Shown one piece after another: positions 55,195 to 64,000 of a stretch of DNA of 64,000 nucleotides (the first letter of the stretch is position 1; each line of letters begins with the position of its first letter). The stretch covers positions 6,448,501 to 6,512,500 of the forward strand of contig NZ_CP081903.1 in NCBI RefSeq assembly GCF_020091405.1. The letters are read 5' to 3'. Source of the DNA: Bacteroides cellulosilyticus. GTDB taxonomy: Bacteria; Bacteroidota; Bacteroidia; Bacteroidales; Bacteroidaceae. The translations under genes and the position numbers were made by a program. Under the pieces are notes generated by a model that saw only the letters and a program-made list of their open reading frames with translations, ran no database searches and was not told the origin of the DNA.

Positions 55195-55236
55195 AAGTTG
55201 GCTGCGCATCATAAATCATAAATTATAAATTATAAA
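55180..55236. repeat. Heptad repeat element with GGCTGCGC core between the two chromate transporter genes
   Basis: AAAGTTG is repeated at 55180, 55187 and 55194. GGCTGCGC then reads from 55200. Next come TCATAAA at 55209 and 55216 and TTATAAA at 55223 and 55230. All steps are exactly 7 bp. Unlike the other elements the two arms are not complementary. The left arm contains the stop codon of the upstream gene. Confidence 0.9.
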
Positions 55237-55242
55237 TCTCCC

Positions 55243-55791
55243 ATGCTTTATCTCCAGTTATTCTATACATTCTTCAAAATAGGTCTTTTCGGCTTTGGCG
55301 GCGGATATGCCATGCTTTCAATGATACAAGGTGAAGTAGTCACACGTTACGAGTGGCTGACACCGCAAGAGTTTACAGATATTGTAGCTATCAGTCAGAT
55401 GACTCCCGGACCTATCGGAATCAATTCGGCAACGTATGTAGGCTTCACGGCTACCGGAAGTGTGTGGGGTTCTGTCATCGCTACTTTTGCAGTAGTGCTT
55501 CCTTCATTCATCCTGATGTTGGCTATCAGCAAGTTTTTCCTGAAATACCAGAAACACCCGGCTGTTGAAGCAGTATTCAGCGGATTACGTCCGGCAGTGG
55601 TAGGTCTTCTGGCATCAGCGGCCTTGATATTGATGAATACTGAGAATTTTAGTTCACCTAAAGAAGATATGTACTCGTTTATCGTCAGTTGCATCATCTT
55701 CCTGGTGGCTTTTGTGGGTACCCGGAAATATAAAGTCAATCCGATAGTGATGATTATAGTCTGCGGAATAGCAGGTTTCATATTGTATTAA
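55243..55791 (+). CDS. Chromate transporter family protein, half-size subunit 2
   Basis: The 182-residue partner of the previous gene has FFKIGLFGFGGGYAMLSMIQGEVV, IVAISQMTPGPIGINSATYVGFTATG and FSGLRPAVVGLLASAALI. The two proteins are the same length and clearly related, so they likely form a heterodimer across the inner membrane. They are separated by a 48-bp repeat-filled spacer. Downstream the original terminator has been split by an insertion sequence. Confidence 0.92.
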   Translation: MLYLQLFYTFFKIGLFGFGGGYAMLSMIQGEVVTRYEWLTPQEFTDIVAISQMTPGPIGINSATYVGFTATGSVWGSVIATFAVVLPSFILMLAISKFFLKYQKHPAVEAVFSGLRPAVVGLLASAALILMNTENFSSPKEDMYSFIVSCIIFLVAFVGTRKYKVNPIVMIIVCGIAGFILY

Positions 55792-55804
55792 CAAAAAAGG
55801 TGAA
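55792..55804 (+). other. Left half of a terminator hairpin split by the insertion sequence
   Basis: AAAAAAGGTGAA follows the second chromate transporter stop and leads into the IS target duplication. It pairs with TTCACCTTTTT at 57582-57592 on the other side of the IS. With one target copy (GCTTATAGC) between them, the uninterrupted site would be a 14-bp stem with a TAT loop. Confidence 0.8.
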
Positions 55805-55813
55805 GCTTATAGC
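55805..55813 (+). repeat. 9-bp target-site duplication, left copy
   Basis: GCTTATAGC flanks the left end of the insertion sequence and is repeated at 57573-57581 beyond the right end. Confidence 0.85.
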
Positions 55814-57572
55814 GAGGGCACTGAAAAAGCCCTCCCTTCCTTTTTAAGAGAAAATATCTGCACATACCTTACAATCCTTTTGGTTCTGTGCAGATATTTT
55901 AGTATCTTGTGTGCTACAAATTCAGACTGCCATGTTATCACAGCAACAAGATTTTATACTCAGCCCCTACACCGCTCTATATGATCTAGTGGTGTCAAAG
56001 GATAACCTTTTACGGCGTATTAATGATTTGGTGGATTTTTCTTTTGTCTACCAAGAGTTGGTTAGCAAGTATTGTAGTGACAATGGACGTACTGCAGAGA
56101 GTCCTATCCGTATGTTCAAATACCTTTTGCTCAAAACCATCTATGATATCTCTGATGTAGATGTTGTTGAGCGTTCTCAATATGACATGTCATTCAAGTA
56201 TTTCCTAGGTATGGCTCCTGAGGAAGGTGTCATCAATCCCAGTTCGCTTTGTAAATTCCGCAAGATGCGTCTCAAAGATATGGACTTGCTAACTCTTCTG
56301 ATAAAGAAGACTGTAAGTCTGGCTGTGGAAAAAGGAATCATCACTTCCAGGACAATCATTGTTGATGCGACTCATACAGCATCAAGATCCAATCCATCTT
56401 CTCCCATAGAGCTTCTCAAACTACGTAGCAAACAATTAAGAAAAGCGCTTTATGAAGTTGACGAGGATATAAAAGACTCACTGCCGCAAAAAAATGAAGA
56501 CGATGATCTGTCCCGTGAGTTGGATTATACCCAAAGGCTTCTTTCTACAATAGAGGATAACCAGGGCATGTCCAATATTCCGGCAGTCAAACAACGTCTT
56601 AATATGTTGAGGGAAACTCTTGATGACATTCAAGACCACTATACTACGTCCATAGACGGGGACGCGAGAGTTGGTCATAAGAGTGAAGACAGTTCCTTCT
56701 TTGGCTACAAGACACATATAGCCATGAGCGATGAACGTATCATCACCGCGGCTATAGTTACTTCCGGAGATAAAGGGGACGGCCCCCAATTGAGCTCATT
56801 GGTGGAAGAGAGCAGAAAGAACGGTATGCAGGTCGATACCGTTATTGGTGATACCGCATACTCAGGAAACGAAAATCTGAAATTGGCAGAAGATGAAGAA
56901 AAAGGATTCGAGTTGATATCCAGGATACATCCTATTATTAGCAACGGATTCAGAAAGGAGGACGATAAATTCGATTTCAATAAAGATGCCGGTATGTTTG
57001 TCTGCCCTGCCGGACATATGGCTATAAGAAAAGCCAAACAAGGAAAGAGCGATGGTAAATGGAATCAAACCTGGACGTATTATTTTGATGTAGAGAAGTG
57101 TAAGGTATGTTCACGGCGGGAAGGATGTTATAAAAATGGGGCAAAGAGCAAGACTTATAGTGTTTCCATTAAGACAAGCCAACAAGAAGCCCAGCTGGAA
57201 TATCAACAGACAAAAGATTTTAAAACAAAAGCCGGGAAAAGATATAAGATTGAAGCCAAGAATTCTGAATTAAAACACGTGTATGGCTATGAGAGAGCGC
57301 AGTCATATGGCCTGTATTGTATGCAGATGCAAGGCGCATTGGCTATTTTCGCATCAAATATCAAGAGAATTCTCAAATTAATCTAAGAGAAACAGCCAGA
57401 AAATCCATTTTTAGCCAAACAACCATCAAAAAAGAAGATAGATGGCTGCATAGGTGGCACAAAAGCTGAAAAACAAAAATAGATTGGGAACCCAAAGAAA
57501 AAGGATTCACAATCTATTTTTTGTGTATTAGGGAGAGACTTATTACAAGTGGGGAACTTTTTCAGTGCCCTC
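55814..57572. mobile_element. IS1182-like insertion sequence, 1759 bp, apparently intact
   Basis: The ends are perfect 16-bp inverted repeats: GAGGGCACTGAAAAAG at 55814-55829 and its complement at 57557-57572. A single full-length transposase gene lies inside. A 9-bp direct repeat flanks the element. Between the left end and the gene is about 100 bp with a possible -7 box (TATCTTGTG, near 55903). About 170 bp of non-coding DNA lies at the right end. Intact ends, gene and duplication suggest a recent insertion. Confidence 0.92.
55932..57386 (+). CDS. IS1182-family DDE transposase
   Basis: I start at 55932 (MLSQQQDFILSPYTALYDLVV), giving 484 residues. An ATG 21 bp upstream is in frame but weaker. 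The N-terminal DUF772-type region has RMFKYLLLKTIYDISDVDVVERSQYDMSFKYFLGM. The catalytic acidic residues appear in IIVDATHTASRS, VIGDTAYSGNEN and EAKNSELKHVYGYERA. A cysteine cluster (CPAGH, CKVCSRREGC) precedes the last of these, as is usual for the IS1182 group. It is uninterrupted and probably functional. Confidence 0.92.
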   Translation: MLSQQQDFILSPYTALYDLVVSKDNLLRRINDLVDFSFVYQELVSKYCSDNGRTAESPIRMFKYLLLKTIYDISDVDVVERSQYDMSFKYFLGMAPEEGVINPSSLCKFRKMRLKDMDLLTLLIKKTVSLAVEKGIITSRTIIVDATHTASRSNPSSPIELLKLRSKQLRKALYEVDEDIKDSLPQKNEDDDLSRELDYTQRLLSTIEDNQGMSNIPAVKQRLNMLRETLDDIQDHYTTSIDGDARVGHKSEDSSFFGYKTHIAMSDERIITAAIVTSGDKGDGPQLSSLVEESRKNGMQVDTVIGDTAYSGNENLKLAEDEEKGFELISRIHPIISNGFRKEDDKFDFNKDAGMFVCPAGHMAIRKAKQGKSDGKWNQTWTYYFDVEKCKVCSRREGCYKNGAKSKTYSVSIKTSQQEAQLEYQQTKDFKTKAGKRYKIEAKNSELKHVYGYERAQSYGLYCMQMQGALAIFASNIKRILKLI

Positions 57573-57581
57573 GCTTATAGC
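57573..57581 (+). repeat. 9-bp target-site duplication, right copy, carrying a stop codon
   Basis: GCTTATAGC, identical to 55805-55813. Bases 57575-57577 are the TAA stop codon of the minus-strand GHL10 gene, so the insertion kept the gene's own stop. Confidence 0.85.
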
Positions 57582-59080
57582 TTCACCTTTTTGGCCACTA
57601 CCTTCGACTCATTATGCAGTCGGTCGAGTGCTGTTACCACATAGCGATATTTAGTCTTTCCATTTTCATAGGGTAACTTATAGAAGTTATCCCGCGTGAT
57701 GGCTACAATATGAGAAGGATCACTGATGTCCACTTTCTCTTTAGCATCGAAACGGTAAATCACATACTGTACGGCACGATCCATTTCATCCTTATACTTC
57801 GGTGCTGTCCAGAACAAAAGATATCCATCTTCTGTCCACACCGGTTTCATCTTGCGCACTTTATCCGGCGCTTCATTATCCATGAAATCAAAAACAGGAG
57901 GCAAGGCGGGATATTTGTGGTATTCAGCCATCAAAGCATCACGATACTTTCCGGCATTCTCCACCACTGCACTTGCAGGCCACTGACAACTTCCACCAAT
58001 CGTCTGATAAGCACGTTGCAACGCCATCTTACGGGGAAGCTGGTTCATGGAAGGAGTCTGCGGATCAGCATTCTGCACCGTATTCATTACCGACTGACCA
58101 ATGAACAAAGGACGATTTTCCGTATTCTTTGCCCACCACTTCACCAATGTCTCATAATCAGCTACCGGATGACCTATCTGCCAGTATATCTGCGGAATGT
58201 TATAGTCTATCCAACCTTCACGGGCCCAAAGAAGCACATCGGCATAAAGATCATCATAGTTTTGCAAACCGTTGGTCTTACTACCCAGCGGATCACTCTT
58301 CTGATTACGGTAAATACCAAACGGAGAAACACCGAACTTAACCCATGGCTTCAATTCACGCACTGTCTCATGAATTTTCTTTATCAACACATTGACATTA
58401 CTGCGACGCCAATCCGCTTTATTAGAAAATCCACCGCCATAACGGGCAAAGCTGGCATCATCCGGAAAGTCTACTCCCTGTTTAGGATAAGGATAGAAAT
58501 AATCATCCATATGAATAGCATCAACATCGTAGCGGGAAACAATATCCGTAATCACCATACAGATGTGGCGACGGCTTTCCGGCAATGCAGGGTCGAAATA
58601 GACTTGGTCACCGTAAGTAACAAACCATTCGGGATGGATATTATAAACATGGCCCGGCGCCAATTCATTCTTCAGTGAAGTCTTCACACGATAAGGATTA
58701 ATCCAGGCATGAAACTCCATACCACGCTTGTGACACTCTTCAATCATAAATTCCATGGGATCCCAATAAGGATTGGGTGCTTGTCCCTGTACACCGGTCA
58801 GAAAGCGGCTCCACGGTTCCAGTTGCGAAGCATAGAGAGCATCGGCTTCGGGACGTACCTGAAAGATAATGGCATTAATGCCTGCCTCTTGCAGGGAGTT
58901 CAACTGACTGATCAGGGTCTGTTTCAACTTCTCGGTGGGAATTCCGCGGAATTGTCCGTTAACAGCTTGTATCCAGGCTGCACGAAATTCACGTTTGGGG
59001 TATCTTTCGGGTTGGAATTGCGCTGCCACTGTCAGAGAAAAGAGCAGGGCACATACGCACAAAAGGGTTCTTACTTTCAT
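57575..59080 (-). CDS. Secreted GHL10/DUF187-type glycosidase-like protein
   Basis: The 501-residue protein has a signal peptide (MKVRTLLCVCALLFSLTVAAQ). The TIM-barrel-like domain has EFRAAWIQAVNGQFRGIP, EAGINAIIFQVRPEADALY, EPWSRFLTG and DAIHMDDYFYPYP, all typical of family 10-like hydrolases (GHL10). A C-terminal fibronectin-like part runs from about 400 (VRKMKPVWTEDGYLLFWTAP). Substrate is not established, and peptidoglycan or other glycans have been proposed for the family. Its 3' end overlaps the former terminator and the IS target site. The sensor kinase 27 bp upstream probably shares its transcript. Confidence 0.9.
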   Translation of the reverse strand: MKVRTLLCVCALLFSLTVAAQFQPERYPKREFRAAWIQAVNGQFRGIPTEKLKQTLISQLNSLQEAGINAIIFQVRPEADALYASQLEPWSRFLTGVQGQAPNPYWDPMEFMIEECHKRGMEFHAWINPYRVKTSLKNELAPGHVYNIHPEWFVTYGDQVYFDPALPESRRHICMVITDIVSRYDVDAIHMDDYFYPYPKQGVDFPDDASFARYGGGFSNKADWRRSNVNVLIKKIHETVRELKPWVKFGVSPFGIYRNQKSDPLGSKTNGLQNYDDLYADVLLWAREGWIDYNIPQIYWQIGHPVADYETLVKWWAKNTENRPLFIGQSVMNTVQNADPQTPSMNQLPRKMALQRAYQTIGGSCQWPASAVVENAGKYRDALMAEYHKYPALPPVFDFMDNEAPDKVRKMKPVWTEDGYLLFWTAPKYKDEMDRAVQYVIYRFDAKEKVDISDPSHIVAITRDNFYKLPYENGKTKYRYVVTALDRLHNESKVVAKKVKL

Positions 59081-59107
59081 TCTTTATAAAATCTGATTAG
59101 GGTTTAT

Positions 59108-61045
59108 TCAATTCATTGGCCATTCAACAACTACACGGACGCCACCGTTGTACGAAGTATCCAGGTAAATCTTGCCATCTACAATATCCATCACCTGACG
59201 GGCAATGGAAAGTCCCAGACCTGTGCCGGGAGTAAAGCTATCTACTTTAAAGAAACGCTCGAAAACAGTTTCCTGATATTGCGGCTCAATGCCGATACCA
59301 GTATCTTCTATTATGAAACGTATGATATTATTCTCCTTATCTTCCTCACATTGCAGACGGATCACACCCTTTTCGGTAAATTTCCCGGCATTATCCAGCA
59401 AAAGGGTAAGCACACGCTTCATCCAGGCCCGTACAGTCTGTATCACCGGGGCATCCGGAGAGGGAACCCATTGCAGTTCCACACCTTCTTTCTGCTTCCC
59501 ACCCAACTCATCTATACATTCAAGACAGCAGGCATTCACATCCACCGCTTCTTTGGGCATATCCGCAGTCTGTGAGTCCATATCGGCAATATCTATTATA
59601 TTATCAATCAGTTCTAACAAATAAGCACTGTTCTTCTCGACCTGACCGGAATACTCACGGGCATCTTCCACATCCAAGCCTTCTTCGGCAAGCAATGCAG
59701 AAAAACCTACTACAGAATTAAGCGGTGTACGCAACTCATGCGTGACGTGCTGGATGAACGAACTCTTAATGCGCCCCATTTTTTGCAATTCCTTACGGGC
59801 AACATCCAGTTTCCGGTTCATAGAAAGAGTACGAATATAAAGGTAAGTAACCAATATCAATAGCAGTAATATCACACAACCCGCCCCAAACACAAAAGCC
59901 AGACGCTCACGGCTCATTTTCTCACTCAGTTCCAGCTTCTCCATCTTCAGACGGTCAACCTCAAACTGAGCGGTATATTTGTTCAGCTGTTCATCCATCT
60001 CTGCCGTACGCACAGAATCATTCAACTGAGAATACTCTGCAAAAGCACGACATGCCTCCCTGTAATGTCCGATCTGTTCCAGCATAATGGCTTTTTGCCG
60101 GTAGTTTCCCGGATAATAATTGCCTATCGAACGCTGGTAATTAATCAGAGAATCCATATAAGCCACGGCATTGCCTATGTTACCCAAGATCTGACTGCAC
60201 ATAATTTTATAGCCGAACCAGCCCTCCTGTGAAATAGACTCTTTATTTTTAAGATAATAAGCATTTGCTTCACGAATATAAGGTTCTGCCGCTTTCTCTC
60301 CTTTTATCCCCAAAACCGCAATAACCCGAAACTGATAATAGCGCATATACAGGGCTTCTCCTATTACAACATCCTTCCCCTCTACTGTCTTCCCCAACTG
60401 TCCCAACCGATCCAGATAAGGCACGGCGTCACTATATGACTGACGTGCCAGATAAGTTTGAATGATATTGAGGGAAACAACATAAGCATCACGGTAATAT
60501 TTGCCTTCTTCAAAGTGCTTCAATGCACTGTCATAATATTCAAGGCATAGCTTTATATTCTGACCGAACACACGGTGATTATAACCTATACACATTTCAC
60601 CGGATGCCATGCCGTATTTATCTTTCCGTTTCTCGGCGTCTTTGCAGAGTAAATCCGTCTCCTTCATCACCTCTTCCTGCAACCCCTTTTCGGTCATTCG
60701 CTGGATGTACTGCCTCCATGCCTGATAGCGATCGGTATTACGGTGGCAACGATCTGCCCAGTCCATATATTCATAAGTCACCAGGCGCAAACTGTCCGTA
60801 TCTCCTAATTCATAATAATGATTGGCAAGAATAGCATAAGCGTCACTGATATTAGCCGTATCCTTCCGCTCTTTTGCCAATTCAAGGAAGTGCATACCCA
60901 AGGGTAGAAAATTCGGTTTACCATTCGCTTTCCGTACACTGTCGGCAAGCGATTTCAGATCAATTGTCTCTTGTCCCATAACTGTCCCGAAACAAGAAAA
61001 CAAGCATGCCAACATGGCACACAAGCATATCCGAGGGTATTGCAT
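59108..61045 (-). CDS. Membrane sensor histidine kinase with TPR-like sensor region (second orphan kinase)
   Basis: The 645-residue protein has a signal peptide (MQYPRICLCAMLACLFSCFGTVMGQ), then TPR-like helices (about 30-350) and a coiled coil. One span follows (AFVFGAGCVILLLLILVTYLYI). HisKA has H436 in HVTHELRTPLNSVVGFSALL. HATPase has LLLDNAGKFTEKG, IEDTGIGIEP and GTGLGLSIARQVM. No receiver or output domain is attached and no response regulator is nearby. It is built like the kinase at 6805-8919. The secreted hydrolase gene 27 bp downstream may be co-transcribed with it. Confidence 0.92.
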   Translation of the reverse strand: MQYPRICLCAMLACLFSCFGTVMGQETIDLKSLADSVRKANGKPNFLPLGMHFLELAKERKDTANISDAYAILANHYYELGDTDSLRLVTYEYMDWADRCHRNTDRYQAWRQYIQRMTEKGLQEEVMKETDLLCKDAEKRKDKYGMASGEMCIGYNHRVFGQNIKLCLEYYDSALKHFEEGKYYRDAYVVSLNIIQTYLARQSYSDAVPYLDRLGQLGKTVEGKDVVIGEALYMRYYQFRVIAVLGIKGEKAAEPYIREANAYYLKNKESISQEGWFGYKIMCSQILGNIGNAVAYMDSLINYQRSIGNYYPGNYRQKAIMLEQIGHYREACRAFAEYSQLNDSVRTAEMDEQLNKYTAQFEVDRLKMEKLELSEKMSRERLAFVFGAGCVILLLLILVTYLYIRTLSMNRKLDVARKELQKMGRIKSSFIQHVTHELRTPLNSVVGFSALLAEEGLDVEDAREYSGQVEKNSAYLLELIDNIIDIADMDSQTADMPKEAVDVNACCLECIDELGGKQKEGVELQWVPSPDAPVIQTVRAWMKRVLTLLLDNAGKFTEKGVIRLQCEEDKENNIIRFIIEDTGIGIEPQYQETVFERFFKVDSFTPGTGLGLSIARQVMDIVDGKIYLDTSYNGGVRVVVEWPMN

Positions 61046-61169
61046 AAGGATGATTGGTTTTTAAAGTGCGCATAAAAATAATGCTTTTCCCGCTTGTATG
61101 TCAGCAACTATTTAAAAGTATAACAAATCTTAACCTGCCAATCATTATACATATTTGAATTGCAGTGAT

Positions 61170-61177
61170 TATCTTTG
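61170..61177 (+). promoter_or_regulatory. -7 box of uvrA
   Basis: TATCTTTG is an exact match to TAnnTTTG, 30 bp before the chosen ATG. The only TTTG upstream (61154-61157) is too close to serve as a -33 box. Confidence 0.5.
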
Positions 61178-61207
61178 CAACTTAAATTCACTTTAGTGAC
61201 TCAGATT

Positions 61208-63985
61208 ATGACCAAAAACAACTCCATACTCATCAAAGGCGCACGCGTCAACAACCTGAAAAATATAGACGTAGAAATACCCCGAAACAAACTTGTTGTC
61301 ATCACCGGGTTGTCCGGTTCGGGTAAATCCTCCCTGGCATTCGACACACTTTATGCTGAGGGACAACGTCGTTATGTAGAAAGCCTGAGCAGTTATGCCC
61401 GCCAGTTCCTGGGACGTATGAGCAAGCCTGAATGTGACTTTATCAAAGGGATTCCACCTGCCATCGCCATAGAACAGAAGGTGAGCAGCCGCAATCCACG
61501 CTCCACTGTCGGCACCTCTACCGAAATATACGAATACCTGCGATTATTGTATGCCCGCATCGGACGGACATTCAGTCCCATTAGCGGAGAGGAAGTAAAA
61601 AAACATTCCACTGAAGATATCGTAAACTGTATGTTAGGCTATCCGGAAGGGACAAGATACACAGTGCTCGCTCCGATATTGCTACGTGAAGACCGTACCA
61701 TGAAACAGCAACTGGACATTGATATGAAGCAAGGTTTCAATCGTCTGGAAGTAAACGGAGAGATGATACGCATTGATGAATACGAACCCAAGAAAGGAGA
61801 TACCGTTTTCTTATTGATAGACCGTATGGTAGCATCCAAAGAAAAAGATGCGGTCAGCCGACTGACGGACTCTGCCGAAACGGCGATGTACGAAGGCGAC
61901 GGTGCCTGTCTGCTCCGGTTCTATCAGCCTGACGGAACAACCAGCCTGTATCGCTTCAGCACTAAATTCGAAGCAGACGGTATTGCTTTTGAAGAGCCGA
62001 GCGACCAGATGTTTTCCTTCAACTCCCCCATCGGTGCCTGCCCTGAGTGCGAAGGTTTCGGTAAAGTAATCGGTATTGATGAACATCTGGTGGTTCCCAA
62101 CCGTTCGCTTTCCGTTTACGACGGCGCTGTTGTGTGTTGGCGTGGCGAAGTGATGGGTGAATGGAAAGATATGGTGATACGAGGTGCCGAAAGAGCCGGA
62201 TTCCCCATCTTTACACCTTACTATGAGTTGACGGACGCACAACGCCGGATGCTATGGGAAGGCACTCCTTACTTCCAGGGTATCAACGCCTTCTTTAAGA
62301 TGGTGCAGGAAAATCAGTACAAAATACAATATCGTGTGATGTTGGCACGCTATCGTGGCAAAACACTTTGCCCGAAGTGCCATGGCACCCGCTTAAAACC
62401 CGAAGCCGGCTATGTACGAGTAGGAGGACGAAATATTTCCCAACTCGTAGATCTGCCGATTACGGAGCTGAAAAACTTCTTCGATAACCTGCAACTGGAT
62501 AAGCACGACAAAGATGTTGCTACCCGTATTCTCATGGAAATCAACAGTCGTATCCGCTTCCTTCTCGATGTTGGATTGGGATATCTGACACTGAATCGTC
62601 TCAGCAACTCGCTTTCGGGTGGTGAGAGCCAACGTATTAATCTAGCCACTTCACTGGGCAGCAGCCTGGTAGGTTCACTCTACATCCTTGACGAACCCAG
62701 TATCGGACTACACAGTCGCGATACCGACAAGTTGATACACGTATTGCGTCAATTGCAACAACTGGGTAACACGGTTGTCATCGTGGAACATGACGAAGAA
62801 ATCATCCGTGCAGCGGATTATATCATAGATATCGGTCCCAAAGCCGGTCGCTTGGGCGGACAGGTGGTCTATCAGGGAGATATGAAAGATTTGCAACCGA
62901 ACAGCGATAGCTACACCGTTCGTTATCTGTTGGGAGAAGAAGAAATTCCTGTCCCGGAACATCGCCGCCCATGGAATAACTACATAGAACTGACCGGGGC
63001 ACGCGAAAATAACCTAAAAGGAGTAAACGTGCGCTTTCCTCTGAATGTAATGACTGTAGTGACCGGCGTCAGCGGATCGGGAAAGAGTACTCTGGTACGC
63101 GACATCTTCTTCCGTGCCCTGAAACGCGAACTGGATGAGTGCAGCGAACGTCCGGGCGAATTCGCTTCTATCGGCGGTGACCTGCAAAACCTGCGAAATG
63201 TAGAATTTGTAGATCAGAACCCTATTGGCAAATCCAGTCGTTCAAATCCTGTAACTTATATCAAGGCTTACGACGAAATCCGCAAACTATGGGCAGATCA
63301 ACCACTTGCCAAACAAATGGGATACACTGCCGGCTACTTTTCATTTAACAGTGAGGGCGGACGTTGCGAAGAATGTAAAGGTGACGGAACCATCACAGTA
63401 GAAATGCAATTCATGGCCGACTTGGTGTTGGAATGTGAAACTTGTCACGGAAAACGCTTCAAAGCTGATACACTGGAGGTTAAGTTCCATGATGCTAACA
63501 TCTACGATGTACTGGAAATGACCGTGAACCAAGCTATAGAGTTCTTCACTAAACACGGACAGAAGAAGATAGTAAAAAAACTCGCTCCACTACAAGATGT
63601 AGGACTAGGCTACATCAAACTGGGACAGTCTTCCTCTACCCTTTCAGGTGGTGAAAACCAACGCGTGAAGCTGGCTTATTACCTCAGTCAGGAAAAGGCA
63701 GACCCTACCCTGTTCATCTTCGACGAACCGACTACAGGATTGCATTTCCATGATATTCGCAAATTACTAGAGGCTTTTGACGCCTTGATATTACGGGGAC
63801 ATTCCATCGTAATCATCGAGCACAACATGGACGTTATCAAGTGTGCCGACTATGTGATAGACCTCGGACCGGAAGGTGGCGACAAAGGTGGAAATCTGGT
63901 AGCGGCAGGTACACCGGAAGAAGTGGCAAAATGTGCGGCAAGTTATACAGGACAATTCCTGCAAGAAAAACTGCACATGAAATAA
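61208..63985 (+). CDS. uvrA: Excinuclease ABC subunit A
   Basis: The start at 61208 ([19 protein letters not shown]) gives 925 residues, normal for UvrA. The upstream in-frame ATG overlaps the -7 box. It has two ABC cassettes. Walker A motifs are [12 protein letters not shown] and [11 protein letters not shown], signatures are LSGGESQRI and LSGGENQRV, and Walker B motifs are [14 protein letters not shown] and [14 protein letters not shown]. Zinc-binding cysteines include [17 protein letters not shown] and CEECKGDG...CETCHGKRF. It detects DNA lesions and loads UvrB in nucleotide excision repair. It stands alone and is divergent from the kinase gene. Confidence 0.97.
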   Translation: MTKNNSILIKGARVNNLKNIDVEIPRNKLVVITGLSGSGKSSLAFDTLYAEGQRRYVESLSSYARQFLGRMSKPECDFIKGIPPAIAIEQKVSSRNPRSTVGTSTEIYEYLRLLYARIGRTFSPISGEEVKKHSTEDIVNCMLGYPEGTRYTVLAPILLREDRTMKQQLDIDMKQGFNRLEVNGEMIRIDEYEPKKGDTVFLLIDRMVASKEKDAVSRLTDSAETAMYEGDGACLLRFYQPDGTTSLYRFSTKFEADGIAFEEPSDQMFSFNSPIGACPECEGFGKVIGIDEHLVVPNRSLSVYDGAVVCWRGEVMGEWKDMVIRGAERAGFPIFTPYYELTDAQRRMLWEGTPYFQGINAFFKMVQENQYKIQYRVMLARYRGKTLCPKCHGTRLKPEAGYVRVGGRNISQLVDLPITELKNFFDNLQLDKHDKDVATRILMEINSRIRFLLDVGLGYLTLNRLSNSLSGGESQRINLATSLGSSLVGSLYILDEPSIGLHSRDTDKLIHVLRQLQQLGNTVVIVEHDEEIIRAADYIIDIGPKAGRLGGQVVYQGDMKDLQPNSDSYTVRYLLGEEEIPVPEHRRPWNNYIELTGARENNLKGVNVRFPLNVMTVVTGVSGSGKSTLVRDIFFRALKRELDECSERPGEFASIGGDLQNLRNVEFVDQNPIGKSSRSNPVTYIKAYDEIRKLWADQPLAKQMGYTAGYFSFNSEGGRCEECKGDGTITVEMQFMADLVLECETCHGKRFKADTLEVKFHDANIYDVLEMTVNQAIEFFTKHGQKKIVKKLAPLQDVGLGYIKLGQSSSTLSGGENQRVKLAYYLSQEKADPTLFIFDEPTTGLHFHDIRKLLEAFDALILRGHSIVIIEHNMDVIKCADYVIDLGPEGGDKGGNLVAAGTPEEVAKCAASYTGQFLQEKLHMK

Positions 63986-64000
63986 TTGAATTTATAATAA

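Overview
The window looks like a Bacteroides chromosome (or a very close relative). The evidence is a SusC/SusD pair beside a large glycosidase, two one-protein hybrid two-component systems, a family 65 glycoside phosphorylase, Bacteroidales-type HU-like and DUF4924-like proteins, and many promoters of the Bacteroides form (TTTG or TTG, about 20 bp, then TAnnTTTG). I see no phage or conjugative module. The clearly mobile DNA is one insertion sequence and, by inference, a type I restriction cluster.

Layout. 1-6549 (minus): a polysaccharide-utilisation operon read glycosidase, SusC, SusD, with SusD cut by the window edge. 6805-9465 (plus): a TPR sensor kinase and a small PepSY-like periplasmic protein. 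9603-15370 (minus): a hybrid two-component regulator and an AAA-ATPase/PD-(D/E)XK protein. 15658-16296 (minus): a HigB/HigA-type toxin-antitoxin pair. 16551-21587 (plus): LacI regulator, MFS sugar transporter and GH65 phosphorylase. 21691-27160 (plus): a tripartite RND efflux pump. 27281-30656 (minus): the three subunits of a sodium-pumping biotin decarboxylase. 30855-31349 (minus): an HU-like protein with a long structured leader. 31780-41025 (minus): hsdM, hsdS, rhuM, hsdR. 41482-46450 (minus): a membrane-anchored HTH protein, prfC, an rfbD-like gene, a DUF4924-like gene and a LysE exporter. 46633-50409 (plus): purL. 50597-55791 (plus): a second hybrid regulator and two half-size chromate transporters. 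55814-57572: an IS1182-like element. 57575-61045 (minus): a GHL10-type secreted hydrolase and a second TPR sensor kinase. 61208-63985 (plus): uvrA.

How the parts work together. The first operon should bind, import and cut a glycan, and the hybrid regulator 3 kb upstream is the natural candidate to sense it. The LacI-MFS-GH65 cluster fits import of an alpha-glucobiose and its phosphorolysis in the cytosol. The restriction cluster is a complete type I system with extra parts: RhuM, a long HsdM, and an HsdR whose C-terminal region carries an RNxxxH motif typical of HEPN ribonucleases.

The most unusual signal is in the non-coding DNA. Several loci carry arrays of 7- or 8-bp tandem repeats around a GGCTGCGC-like core. 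One copy lies in frame inside purL, and another supplies the stop codon of a chromate transporter gene. Two other spacers hold dyad-symmetric units at an exact 22-bp period with unrelated sequences. An 80-bp stretch inside hsdS is made of overlapping palindromes, and the IS sits in the centre of a bidirectional terminator.
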